A DNA stretch of 64,000 nt from Malus domestica (lineage: Eukaryota > Streptophyta > Magnoliopsida > Rosales > Rosaceae): contig NC_091675.1 of assembly GCF_042453785.1 (NCBI RefSeq), forward strand, positions 942,501 through 1,006,500. The letters are read 5' to 3'. Shown piece after piece: positions 21,106 through 32,144 of this stretch (position 1 is its first letter; each line of letters starts with the position of its first letter). The notes under the pieces were generated by a model. It worked only from the letters and a program-made list of their open reading frames with translations, searched no databases and had not been told where the DNA came from. Position numbers and translations under genes: made by a program.

Positions 21106-22707
21106 TCACAGAATTTGGACCCAGATGGCAGCACTTGGAATTTCTTGATGAACCACATACAGAAGATAATATCCTGAAGGTGCAAGATTACGGGAAGCCG
21201 GCGTAGTCACCTGAACTTCGTAGGTCGTTGTCCCTCCCTTTATAATGTTCTCCGCCTCAAGAACTAGCAGCCGCTGATTCATTGAGAACGAATGTGTATT
21301 AAATGACGGTGCCGCCATCGACACTGACACTGATTTTGTTACTAGGTTTCCCTTCACCGAAAACTGAATGGATAGTTTCTTTCCGTAATTGATCTTAGCT
21401 TGTGATTTGGGTGCATTGATTTTCGGACGCAAGTTATTGTACTTAGCGTCCAAATAATCTGGACTAAAGGCCTCTAATCGCAATTCCGTAGGGAAAAGCA
21501 CGTTGGTGAACTCGTATTTATCATGAGGGTTACTACCTCCAACTAGTACCCTACCATCACGTAACAATATTGCGGTGGAATGGTACATCCGCGGTATGGT
21601 GGTAGGATTTTGTTGTTCAAACCGTGATCCAATTGAGTTGTCAGGTCGGTACACAACTGGGTTGAGAACCGGGTTCCGCCCATTTTCCCAACCTGCAGTT
21701 CCTGATGATGCACCGTTGATGAGTAGAACAGTACCATCTGGAAGCAATAACATGTCACCCATGACTTTAGCTTGAGGCATAGTCTCCACAACCCACTGCG
21801 GGTTCGGGTTGTTTATTTCGATGCGAGCGCATGTCTTTAGAGCTTCCACAAAAGTACCCTGATTTACCTTGGCAAAAGACCCTTTTGGAGCTCCACCGCA
21901 AACCAAAACCTCAGCCTCAACAGACGGAGCCTTCAAGTTTTTTAACGGCAGCAACACGGCTGAACCGCTGCTAGGGTAACACCTTGGGTCACCGCCCGAT
22001 ATTTGCGGATACGTTTGGACCACCTGTTTCTTTGCATAATTGAACAGAATAGCTCGATTATTCGCGAAGATAAATAAATTCCCATCCACATTGAGGAAAA
22101 CAAAAGGGTAAAGATTGTTTTCCTCGCCTGCGCCATTGGTCTGCGTAAGGAACGGCAAGCTGTAGAGATTGCTCGAAGACTTGGTCTTTGGATAAAACTC
22201 GTAGTTGAATTGGCCCCTGCCGCCGATGATGATCTGCCGTCCATTGGGCAAAATATGATCGGTAGCGTACCAACGGCGGGCGTTTAAGGCATTCTCAATC
22301 TCTTTCCAATCACAACCGGTGCAGGGCTCGAAAATCCTAACGCGGCGTTCTCCAGCGCCATTTCCCCCAGTTTGGATTAAGCGGCCATCGGGAGCTACAG
22401 CCCCTGAAGAGCACCAAACGTCGGATAAAACCGTGAGAGGGCGGACAGTGTTAGTTTTGACATCGTACTCAGCGGAATGTGCGGTGCAGTCGTTATTAAC
22501 GCATGCTCCGTTGGGTAAGGACAGGTTAGAGGGGCCGAAGTCGGTACGGTCGAACATGACGACGCGGTCGTTGTGGAGGAGCTGCATGTGCATGGCGGAA
22601 ATGCCAACGCTTTGTTGCAAGAGCTGCCATTTGCCACCAGCAGCGTGGGTCAGAGAAACATGAAATAAGAGGAGACTTAACGAAAGAATGAAACTAGTTG
22701 ACTTCAT
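21106..22707 (-). CDS. GLOX: Aldehyde oxidase GLOX-like protein, copy 2 (533 aa)
   Basis: Intronless secreted copper-radical oxidase. The signal peptide occupies residues 1-22 (SLTHA|AGGKW). The copper and radical ligands are Cys99 (DVWCSSGA), Tyr147 (RRWYATDH), Tyr375-His376 (RMYHSTA) and His472 (THSFSMNQR), so all are conserved. Domain order is as in the other copies: propeller of the glyoxal-oxidase N-terminal type, then the DUF1929 domain ending IPSAAIWVQIL. The loop after the first domain strand is the short form CVNNDCTAHSAE shared with copies 3 and 4. The frame is uninterrupted and the codon use matches its neighbours. The promoter region is of the same type as in copies 3 and 4, which suggests these three share regulation. 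The substrate is unknown, and galactose-type or glyoxal-type activity cannot be told from the sequence. Confidence 0.92.
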   Translation of the reverse strand: MKSTSFILSLSLLLFHVSLTHAAGGKWQLLQQSVGISAMHMQLLHNDRVVMFDRTDFGPSNLSLPNGACVNNDCTAHSAEYDVKTNTVRPLTVLSDVWCSSGAVAPDGRLIQTGGNGAGERRVRIFEPCTGCDWKEIENALNARRWYATDHILPNGRQIIIGGRGQFNYEFYPKTKSSSNLYSLPFLTQTNGAGEENNLYPFVFLNVDGNLFIFANNRAILFNYAKKQVVQTYPQISGGDPRCYPSSGSAVLLPLKNLKAPSVEAEVLVCGGAPKGSFAKVNQGTFVEALKTCARIEINNPNPQWVVETMPQAKVMGDMLLLPDGTVLLINGASSGTAGWENGRNPVLNPVVYRPDNSIGSRFEQQNPTTIPRMYHSTAILLRDGRVLVGGSNPHDKYEFTNVLFPTELRLEAFSPDYLDAKYNNLRPKINAPKSQAKINYGKKLSIQFSVKGNLVTKSVSVSMAAPSFNTHSFSMNQRLLVLEAENIIKGGTTTYEVQVTTPASRNLAPSGYYLLYVVHQEIPSAAIWVQIL

Positions 22708-22775
22708 TTTTTCTGTTTTTGAATCCCTTAATTATGCTTTAGCTTTGTGGGTCTGTCTCAACTCTCAACCTGAAG

Positions 22776-22803
22776 CTCTTTAAATACTAGGATTTGAGCT
22801 AAC
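22776..22803 (-). promoter_or_regulatory. Core promoter of GLOX copy 2
   Basis: On the minus strand AGCTCAAATCCTAGTATTTA followed by AAGAGC. The TATA-like TATTTAAAG is at 22778-22786, about 70-80 bases before the start codon. It is almost the same block as at copies 3 and 4. The leader also shares the plus-strand phrase CTTTGTGGGTCTGTCTCAAC with copy 3. Confidence 0.65.
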
Positions 22804-22807
22804 CACA

Positions 22808-23663
22808 AGTATATTATAAACGCGTATGACCGACAAGATGCCCGGCAAGTGAGAGGGACTGTTGTAGTTGAAGAATAATTCAATCTAATTAACCTGATTT
22901 TCACAGTACGTAGGATATGCTGGCTAAGCATATGCTAGGGTTTAGGTACGTGCTTTGAATCCTTCTTTGTTTTTCTTTTATTTTTGTTACTTGTTTGGTC
23001 TTTCGTTGGTTGATGGAATTTATTTCGTCTTTTTTATTATACATATGTTAGGTAAATGTGGAAATAGTCATTTTTAATGCTTATTTTGGTGGTTGTAATA
23101 TTCTTGTTTTAGAGACTGAATACTGAACCTATGGATACTTGTTTTGGACAAAAAACGAAATTTTAATTTGTTCATGGAGTGAAAACCATGTCATTTGGGT
23201 TTGCATGAAAATTTTTTGGGTTGGAGAGTGATGCATCGATCGCATATACCTGGCGGCTGCAGTCAATTAACAAAAAAGAACAAGAATCGTATCTGATTGA
23301 AGATGTTAAGTTTTAATTTGCTTCTAAGTTGCAGGAGGTTGAAAGTTATTCATGTTAATTTCACATTGTTGCAATGAGAGGTATGATTGTCATCGTTTAG
23401 CTAATTTGCAATATTTATTGATTATTCTGTAGTTTCAAGCGATTATTCTCCTAATATCATGCAGGATGATTCAGTGTGTGCTTCCTCTTACAACTTCAAT
23501 GAAGTTATCATTAATTTCTTTACAAATAAAAATAAATAATATAATTATTTTTTCATTTTGGGCAAGCATATCAATGTGTACTGAATAATACGTGCAGTGC
23601 GCGGTGGGAGTTAAATGATAGCTGCTTTTGTTAGGTCCGTTATTCTTCCCAATTATATCAATA
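22808..23663. other. Upstream region of GLOX copy 2, start of a duplicated block
   Basis: No gene. The segment with CCGACAAGATGCCCGGCAAG (about 22829) is the counterpart of GGGACAAGTTGTCCGGTAAG upstream of copy 3 (about 39092). Confidence 0.5.
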
Positions 23664-23672
23664 CCTGAATAA

Positions 23673-23879
23673 GGAAAGGGATCCTCCTCCTCCGGATCTC
23701 TTCCATCAAGTCCTCCTCATCAACTAATTCGGACTCTTAAAATTTGATCTAACGGCTACAAACAGGGGGTCCACTTTAAAAGTTATAATAATTTTAGCCG
23801 TTGAATCAAATTTCAAGGACCCTCCGAATTGTTTGATAAAGAGGACTTGATGGAAGGGATCCGGAGAAGATCCCTTTCT
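23673..23879. mobile_element. Mutator-like MITE (207 bp) with 9-base target duplication
   Basis: Long imperfect inverted repeats: GGAAAGGGATC, then TCCGGATCTCTTCCATCAAG on the left, answered on the right by CTTGATGGAAGGGATCCGGA and GATCCCTTTCT. The 9-base direct repeat CCTGAATAA flanks it (23664-23672 and 23880-23888). Same family as 6009-6191. Confidence 0.8.
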
Positions 23880-23888
23880 CCTGAATAA

Positions 23889-26800
23889 CATTAGTTCATT
23901 CTCATCATGGTTTTAACTACATAAATAATATTCAACGAAAATAAATAAATCAATACCTGAACATCCATAAGCAAAGCTTGAATACATACGCGTGCAAAGA
24001 AAGAGGCTTTTGGCGTAAACAGCCATACTCAAATCTATGGTCTTCGAAGCACTTTTCTCTAAGCACTTCCTATCCGTCCTTGATTCTTCTGCTGTTTAGC
24101 CGGGGAGTACTAACTCTCTTGGAATCAATGATACTATACGGAAAGTATTTATTAGATGGGTGCTGTACTTTTTGAGCATGTAAAATGCTTTTTAAATATA
24201 TAATTTCCACTAGTATTGTGTCTTGATTGCGGGAGAGTGTCTAATTTAGTCGGCCAATGTGGAACCGTAATTTTCGAGCCATTGGACCTTGAAGGAATTA
24301 GCAGAGCTCTGGAAATGATAGCTTAGTTCGAATTCTGGACCTTCTGCCTTAGAAGATCAGATCACTATGGTTCTAATAACTTACATGGTCCGATCGGATC
24401 ATCTAAAGACTAAAGGTATTGCCAGAACAAGTCAATCCGATAAGCTCCGTCCTTATCGAGAATGACCTACTTAGCCTTGAAGAAACATGCATCAACTGAT
24501 TATATATTCTGATTAGGAGAAAATCTTGAAAATTCATATTATTATGGGAATAGGTGTACACCCCGAGTAATCATTAACCTAATAGGAAATAATCTCTAAA
24601 TTTCCTATATATTGGGATGCATGCTTTGCTTGTATTCAGATCCTAACCAATGCGCCACCTTGATATAAATAAGTGCGCAATTCATATACCAACATTTATG
24701 TGCGAGTTTAATTCCAACAATCAGTATTTTATCTCAAATTTTTTAATCGATTTTAGGATTTTGTTATTGTCAATTTAGTAATGAACTTTTTATTTGTTGG
24801 CACTGATGGATTTACTTTCACTTGTTTTGCTCTTCGTTCTTTTGTTTGTTTTGTCCAATTGATGCGATGATTATATTTAGTACTTGTTGTCCTAACATAT
24901 AGATGGATCAATCTCTTCCTATGTATGTTGTATTAATTAAACAAGAAAATGAATGAAAAAAAAAAAAAAACAAACAAACAGTGACGATGCATGGCATATT
25001 ATTGCTGCCGACAATGCCGATCGAGGTCATTGTGTATAGCTTGGGGCCGCCAGCAGCTAGTTCCTTAAAGCCAAATCCGACCCCTAACAATAAATCAAGA
25101 TCAACAACTATATTTAATTGACTTGATCAATCGCGTGCCTCGAATTTATGGAACTTAGGAAAATATATCATCACCAAAAAATTTATATTTTTTTCTTCTT
25201 GACTATTGAAATCAGGTACATACAAATGATTTTTGTTCTGATTTGTGTCTATAACTATTCTTGCTAGCTATAAACTTTTTCAAGTTTCATAAAATAATAC
25301 TACTCTATAACATCTTTTCCAACCAGCCTTTCACATTCTCAAACTATTTATAGAAGGAAAAAAAAACATATCAGCATATTGATTTGCTGATTTAAAACAT
25401 CATCATAAATCCTTGTGTTTGTTAGTTTGTAACTTTCTTTAGGTTATACTACTTTAATATTACAATTAGATATGTATGTTTGTTAGCTTTTTTTTATTTT
25501 TACAAACGATAGCGCTAGTGTGTTAAATTGTTAAATATTAGACGAGATGGATTGAAAGGAATTGACCTGCGCATTAGAGTGAATAGACATTATTATTTTC
25601 TGTTACTACGGTAAACCAACAAGTAAATGATGACAAACTTAAAAGTAAGAATTCAAAAGGTAAGTCCTATATGGAGCTAGTTTTCTGACTCTTGCTGTTA
25701 AACCACGATGAAACAAATGACCTTACAAACTTAAATTCGATTCATAGTTGGTGGACCCTTTCCTGATTATTTATGTTTACCCATTTTAGCATCAAACCTG
25801 AAAAAATCGAAATATGATTTAATTCTTTAGGGTGGACGTGTATTTATCTTATCCAAGGCTAAGCTACAAAGGTTGTCTCGAATCAGTTCCTTTTATTTGA
25901 TTCTCTTTCGGTGCTGACAGGACAATTGTAAAGAAAATATATATTCTACAAAAATTGTTAGATGTCTCTTTAAACAAAGCAACATCGCTAAACGAAAACA
26001 TATTAACTCGACTTAAGAAAACGAGCAAAAGTCAAATAAAATTTCTTTGATACGGTTGGTCAGACACATACATTCTTCCAATAAATTTATAATTTTATTT
26101 GTGATATTGTTCTTACAATAATTGGAAATCAACCTGACCAGTTTTAACGTTGACATTTCAACAGATAGGATGCACGGGTCAAATAAAATATCATCCTTAC
26201 AAAAATTAAATTCAATAAAAAACTATTTACCTATTTAATTATCAAAATAAAATTTCATTATTTCTTATATAACAAAGTATTTGTTAATTTATTTGAACCC
26301 AATTAGATGTCTAAAACATTTTCAATTTGGCTAATATTTTGCACCGATGATCTATGAGGTGCAACTTGAAAAATAGACGGTTCAAATCGTTAAAATTCGA
26401 TATAGTGTGGATCCCACAACTAATTCTCATTTTTATAAAAAAAATAGAAATCTTTTCCTTTAAAGATTTCCTGTATATATATATTGTTCATATGGATTTT
26501 TTTGTTTGTTGTTGATATGTACATTCTGTGTGTGAAAGTTGTTAAGTCTGATTTAAGACACTGCACCATATATAAATTGAAGCTGTTAATCCAAGAACCA
26601 GAAAAATGATTAGCCGTCATGCGTGCTTCTTGTTAACTACCAAACCATACGAGTCAAACCTTTGACTCATGAACTTATAAGCACAAGAGGGAGTAAACCA
26701 TCTTTCTTACCACCGGAAGACAAAAACCATTGACAAAAATATAATGCAAGAAATATTATTTGATGACGACTCAGAAAATTAAACGCTTTTAAAATTTCTA

Positions 26801-27014
26801 AGTTATCTTCTTTATTTGGATTTCAGAGATTCTTTAATAATGTTCTTTTATCGTATATCGTACAGTCAGAAATTATTTTAAATTATATTATTTAAAATTA
26901 AACACAAACATTATTTGACGAAAATTGACCGCAAGATGTAAAATGAACATACATGATTAAAGAATCCTCAGAATCCTCACAAAGAGGATCCTATCTCAAT
27001 ATTGAGGTACTGAT
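23889..27014. other. Duplicated upstream block of GLOX copy 2, with a possible LTR piece
   Basis: Collinear with the DNA upstream of copy 3 and, in part, copy 4. Examples: AAAGAAAGAGGCTTTTGGCG at 23996 and a near-copy at 41537; GCTGCCGACAATGCCGATC at 25004 and 41733; TTTGATACGGTTGGTCA at 26046, 42482 and, diverged, 48222. Short frames here are not conserved between copies. About 24215-24718, absent from the other blocks, ends TTCCAACA and contains CCTATATATTGGGATGCATG. It may be an LTR fragment, but its left end could not be fixed. Confidence 0.55.
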
Positions 27015-27022
27015 AATCAAAG

Positions 27023-27172
27023 GTGGTACTATTCACACACCATTTTTATTTGTCACACAATTTTTTTTTTAATTTTCAACTGTTGAATTAAATGAATTAA
27101 AAAAAATTAATATACAAAATTACCAAAGTTGTGTGAGAGCCAAAAAAAAAAAAAGTGTGAACAACACTACTT
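27023..27172. mobile_element. Probable MITE (about 150 bp)
   Basis: Left end GTGGTACTATTCACACACCA and right end, read in reverse complement, GTAGTGTTGTTCACAC. The inner arms are TTGTCACACAA and TTGTGTGAGAGCC. It resembles the element at 43456-43603 in its interior. Target duplication not clear. Confidence 0.45.
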
Positions 27173-27454
27173 AAAATCCATATGGTTCCTAGCCAAGGTA
27201 AGCCTTCTCATCCCTCGTTTAACTTAGTTAATAAAGATTACGCTGGGCTCTGCCCAAACGCTTCTGTTTGGTCAAGCCCCTCAACAAAATAATAAATATT
27301 GTACTAATTAATAAATAAAACGTTTCCAACATGATAATTAATATATATTTTCCCACTTTGATTATTTTTTTAGGATCGAATTTCCACTTTGGTAACTATG
27401 CCATAGACATCAAACCTTACACAGCTCAGCTAGCTTCATCATTTTCACAAGTAG

Positions 27455-27487
27455 ATATTATATATATACATATATATATATATATAT
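27455..27487. repeat. (TA)n microsatellite
   Basis: TA run with one CA interruption. Confidence 0.8.
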
Positions 27488-27714
27488 TTTGTTTTTGTTT
27501 TGCTAGAATAGATATATTAATTATATTCTACATGATGTTGAAGTTTATAATTATAAAATGATTAATTTCTGTTATAAAAATAAAGTCAACAAAATTATTG
27601 TATTTTCCTCTTTTGTTTGGTTCACTCTTCGGTTTGAAGATTATTTGTGCTTAAGGGGAAGGATTGGTAGGCTTTTTATTTTATTTTTTTTATTTTTTTT
27701 ATTTTTTTACAAGT

Positions 27715-27865
27715 AATATTACTTATACTAAGGAAGGGAGATGAATTTAGCTTTAGGATGACTTAGCAACAATGTGGTTTAAATTTTATCTTGATAAGAA
27801 TCGAATCCAGGACTTCTTATTTATAAATGAAGAGGAATACTATCAGACTATAGTATTAAATGATG
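27715..27865 (+). repeat. Dispersed repeat copy (same family as 655-815)
   Basis: The phrases GAATCGAATCCAGGACTTCT and AGAGGAATACTATCAGAC match the repeat at 655-815 in the same orientation. Confidence 0.5.
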
Positions 27866-28529
27866 ATAAAGTTTTAGAGATTAACTAGAAAATAGTTAGG
27901 TAGGCACTCTCTTTCCACACAAAGGTCTAAAGCAACAGTTCTACTTGATTAAGTAATTAACATTAATTAATTACAAGATAAAGAAAAGCAGATTCCAAAC
28001 GTCTTATCCGCTGCTGTATAATGTATTCCCTGGCGTGTTTGAATTTTGCATCAAATATGACTTGTTCATATGAAGTTTTCTCCGATGGCTGTTTCTGCAA
28101 GGGTCAGGCCTCTTTTCTGTTAACACAAATACTTGAAAACGACGCAGAAACAACTTCTTGTGATTGTGCAAAGAAATTTTTTTTAATCAACGCTTGAAAC
28201 TTTTTGCTATACTCTAAAAGGGGAAGAGCTCGATTACGAAATCCACAATGTTGATGAGAAATACATATTTATCAGAACAATCTACTACTTGCATTTAAAG
28301 AAATTTCACTATTTAATTAAAAAGTAAACATGTCATTTTATGACGGTTTCTTCCATAATTACCTTGTAATTCTACTTGAACATGTCGATATCAGATCTCC
28401 TCCAACGTAATCATCCCTAAATCCTTGTCCAAAATAACAAGCAATAGACTTCTTTTTAAAATATATAATATTATCATATACAGAAGGAAAGTGATTGAAA
28501 AGAACTTTGATGGGTTTAGATTATTATTT
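27866..28529. other. Far part of the duplicated upstream block (GLOX copy 2)
   Basis: TAGTTAGGTAGGCACTCT (27893) and AAGTAATTAACATTAATTAA recur upstream of copy 3 (43783), and a diverged form lies upstream of copy 4 (50440). No gene. Confidence 0.55.
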
Positions 28530-29330
28530 TTTTCAATATATTAAATAATGAAGTGTACAAAATCGGATTTCTAAGTCATAAATCTGAAAGCTATAGAATA
28601 TACCCGAGAGCACGTGGGGATGAATGACTCCTCCATCAGTACAACAACATCAGCATTTCAATTAAGTAACTTTATTGCCAAAACAAAGTGGGACAAGTTG
28701 TTTTGGGCAAAGTAATCTGTTCATATAGGATTTTACAAAGTCACAAACCCAGCTAGACTGGTTTTAATAAAAGTAATTTTATGGAAAAAAAATTCCGGTA
28801 CGGTTTATTTTAACGAAAAATCATATTTTTACATTAAAAAATCAATATTGATACTATTCACTTTACTCTTTATTTTACTCTTATAGTTAAAATTCAAAAT
28901 TTTCAAACTATTTTTATTAACTCATATTTTTTCAATCTATTGAATAATGAAACGTACAAAATCGGATTTCCAATCATAATAATAAATCTGAAAGCTATAG
29001 AATATACCCCAGAGCACGTGGGGATGAATAACTCCTCCATCAATACAATAACATCAGCATTTCAATTATGTAACTTTGTTGCCAAAACAAAGTGGGACAA
29101 GTTATGGGCAAAGTAATCTGTTCATATAGGATTTTACAAAATCACAAACCCAGCTAGACTGGTTTTAATAAAATGAATTTTAACGAAAAGTTTCCGGTAC
29201 GGTTTATTTTAATGAAAAATCATATTTTTACACTAAAAAATCAATCCTAGTACTATTCACTTTACTCTTTATTTTACTCTTATCGTTAAAACTCAAAATT
29301 TTCAAACTATTTTTATTAATTTTCCTTTTA
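28530..29330. repeat. Tandem duplication, period about 399 bp
   Basis: Two adjacent copies (about 28530-28922 and 28929-29330). Both contain ACAAAATCGGATTTC, AGAGCACGTGGGGATGAAT, AAAACAAAGTGGGACAAG, AACCCAGCTAGACTGGTTTT and CTTTACTCTTTATTTTACTC in the same order. The last part of each copy is itself a dispersed repeat also found, reversed, at 55930-56085. Confidence 0.85.
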
Positions 29331-29680
29331 ATAAATGGGGACCCTGCTGGGACGCAACATTAAAACTAGGTCATCCCTTGAGTGGAAGAAATCGAAGCGG
29401 ACAACCTGTTCAGGTTTAAAGCTTTCTGTTGCCTTGTGGAAAGAACTTTTTAGGGTGATGTGGTCCAGAAATTGAGTTATTTGAGATGTAATAAAATTTA
29501 AAAAAAAAATTGATGTTCAATTAATAAAGTTATTAGAGAATTGGAAATTCCGAGGTTAGAAGATTATTTGTTGCTGCCAATGCCATATCTCGAGAGTTAT
29601 AGCAGCTCCACTAGTGCTCCAAATGTCTGGGAACATAGGGTTTCTATTCCTAACCCAACAATTCAATGGTAAAAAAATTG

Positions 29681-29975
29681 AGTAATGTTATTTATACCAT
29701 GTTTTTGTACCACATTTTCATACCATCTTAGGTGGTATTTGACGTGGATGACCACATCATTTGAATTAATCATATTTTTTAATTTAGTTCATTATTTAAT
29801 AAACTAATAATTAAGAAAAATTAGTTAATTAAATGATGATTGGTATACGAGGAGTCTTTCTCCTCTCTTTCCTTGGGTTTTGCAAATTTTTCAAATGATG
29901 TGGTTATCCACATCAGATGCCACCTAAGGTGGTATGAAAATGTGGTATAAAAATATGATATGAATAACATTACTA
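29681..29975. mobile_element. MITE with about 80-bp inverted ends
   Basis: The left arm AGTAATGTTATTTATACCAT...GGTGGTATTTGACGTGGATG is mirrored by the right arm (reverse complement AGTAATGTTATTCATATCAT...GGTGGCATCTGATGTGGATA). Both arms contain CCACATCATTTGA. The flanks AAAAAATTG and AAAAAATTT could be a 9-base target duplication. The small internal frame is not a gene. Confidence 0.75.
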
Positions 29976-31720
29976 AAAAAAATTTGGAAATTAAAGATTG
30001 TGCCATCTGGTTCATCTGATTTAAAAAAAAATTAAAATTCAATGGCCATAATTAAATCGAAGGAAAAAAATACCAAATTTTATTTTAACAACAAACTTAA
30101 AATTAAACACATTTAAGCAAACTTACAAAGTTCAGCCATCTTCTTCATTCGCATTTTATTTTTAATTAATTATGCTTGTCTATAATGCTATGCTTTGCTT
30201 TGTATTTAAAATTAAATTACCAGATTTAACCAAGGAGTTTATTTTTTTACACACTTAAACAGATTTACAAGGCATAAAAAATAAGTAAATATATTTGTGA
30301 ATAGTAATTGCCCATGCCCTTGCTCTTGCTCTGAGGGGTGCCCTAGGTCCGCGGGTAGGGGCGGGTACGGGGCGTGTCCTAATTTTAAAAAAGAGAAATG
30401 GGGCGGGCGGGGCGGATCTTTGAAATTTTAGGTTCAGGCCGGTTCCAAAAGTATAGAAAAACTTGTACCCGAACCGGCCCATTTGCAAAAATACCTCGTG
30501 TTGGGTATTGTTCCTGTCTCCCAAGCCCACTTCTTTTTGTTCCTCCTCATGGGCCGTGACATTTCTCACTCTCTAGAACACTCCACACACACACACCCCA
30601 CTTCCCCTTGTTTGCCCCTCCCCTAATCTCTTGAACCTTATCCCTCATTCATCTGCTTTGTTTCTTCTCCCCCCATCTCTGCAACTCTCATCCCCGGAGC
30701 ACAGATACACCACACCCACACCCCATCGAGAAATGATATGCTGCCGCCGCCCTCCTCCGCCACCAACTCCTTCGTCGCCTCCTCCGATCTCAACACCGAG
30801 GTAACTCATTTCCCTCATTTCTTCCAATTTTGTCAATTTCTTAATTTTGATTTACAAAATTTGTGAAAAGTTGTGAAATTTTCAATTGGATATCCCCGTT
30901 TGAGTTGTCCAGCTGCAGTGAGGAGTGGTGGAGAGAACTGAGAAGGCGCACAATGTGGTCAACTCAAGCTTGTTCTCTCTGGTGAGGAAGTTGGATTTGT
31001 GTAGCCTGTGCTCCGGCGGCGCTTTCTCCATTTTTCTTTTGTTGCCAGACGCTCAGATAAGGTTTCTATCGTAGCAAACCAACAATGCCAGGCGAAATAA
31101 TGGAAACCTAAAGTCATGATAGAGAGGTTCAGCTTATGAGAATTCAGAATCCAAAGGATGTAAGTAGCCATTCAAGAAGATTCAAAATTTAGTTCGAGTG
31201 TGATGTTGGTCACACTAAATAATCAAGAATGTGGACTCTTTTATCATCCACTAAGATCCAGTTAATAGCTTTCAAGCAACAACAACCTGCCCACCACGAC
31301 CAAGAATTTGGCACCTCTGCTCGGGGACACCGTGGCATATCTTGCCGATGCCATTCGATGTAAGGACCAAACCCCATGTACATGTCCACATCATTCACTG
31401 TGAGTTTGGATCTGTTGTGTTTAGTTACAAACATGCAGCCATAAATCTAAGCATACCACAATTTCGAGTTTCCATGATTTAATTGACTACAACTATATAA
31501 TGATCATTAAATGATAATAATACTGATCATCGATGTTCTTCTATTGGATTATATAGACCTCTCACTCACTTGATACTCTCTTATCCCATCAAAAGCTTCT
31601 CATTATCCCTTGATCATCAGTATTATATCTCTGCTACTGCTAATAGTAATACCAACTGAAGCCCTATTCCGTGGAAGCAACCGACCACGATAGGTTCAGA
31701 ATCCAGCCCATCGTCCACAA
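29976..31720. other. Intergenic with unrecognised fragments left of the copia element
   Basis: About 30300-30500 is unusually GC-rich for this window (GGGCGGGCGGGGCGG). On the plus strand ATG at 30740 opens a short Ser/Ala-rich frame (MLPPPSSATNSF) ending at a donor-like GAGGTAACT. A second stretch (about 30910-30975) could be a following exon, but I recognise no family. On the minus strand 31210-31437 is open (KHNRSKLTVNDVDMYMGF) without a family I can name. These may be fragments of old genes. Confidence 0.35.
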
Positions 31721-31750
31721 ACTTATTTCATCCTAGGACCACAATAGTAC
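31721..31750 (-). pseudogene. Left part of a DSE1-derived fragment, split by the copia insertion
   Basis: TTTCATCCTAGGACCACAAT followed by the target site AGTAC resembles the DNA just downstream of the DSE1-like stop codon (CATTTTTACCCCATGACCAT then AGTAC, about 51389-51413). The fragment continues at 36725 on the other side of the element. Confidence 0.5.
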
Positions 31751-32062
31751 TATTGAATATTATTGAATATTCTTTAAACCCTAATAGCTGTATTGAATAT
31801 TCTTTAAACCCTAATAGCTGTAAAGCTGTGTTAAGCTAGGGTTTAGTGAGATGTGTTATTCCCTCTTCGGTGTAAAGCTTGTTAATAGCTGTAAAGCTTG
31901 TGTTAGAGAGTGTGGAGGTCATCATACTCTCATGCTTGCTTAGCTGACTTGCTTAGCTGCCATTGTCCCCTACTATCCTCTCTCTTTCCCGATTATTCTT
32001 CTATTTATGCTTAATCTTGTAACTGTTTTCATATAATGAAATATACATTAAGGTTTTCTATA
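31751..32062 (+). repeat. 5' LTR of the copia element (312 bp)
   Basis: Contains a direct duplication of TATTGAATATTCTTTAAACC near its start and a 13-base tandem duplication (CTGACTTGCTTAG region) absent from the 3' LTR. Confidence 0.95.
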
Positions 32063-32144
32063 TGGTATCAGAGCAGTGATCCCTCGTGGACCTGCATCTG
32101 TGTTCTTCCGAAATCCTACCAAATTCAAACCAGTTAAAGCCATT

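Noticed and set aside
32076-32144. Earlier start of the copia frame (GTG at 32076)
   Set aside because: It overlaps the region just after the primer site and uses GTG; ATG 32145 in the same frame is the more likely start.
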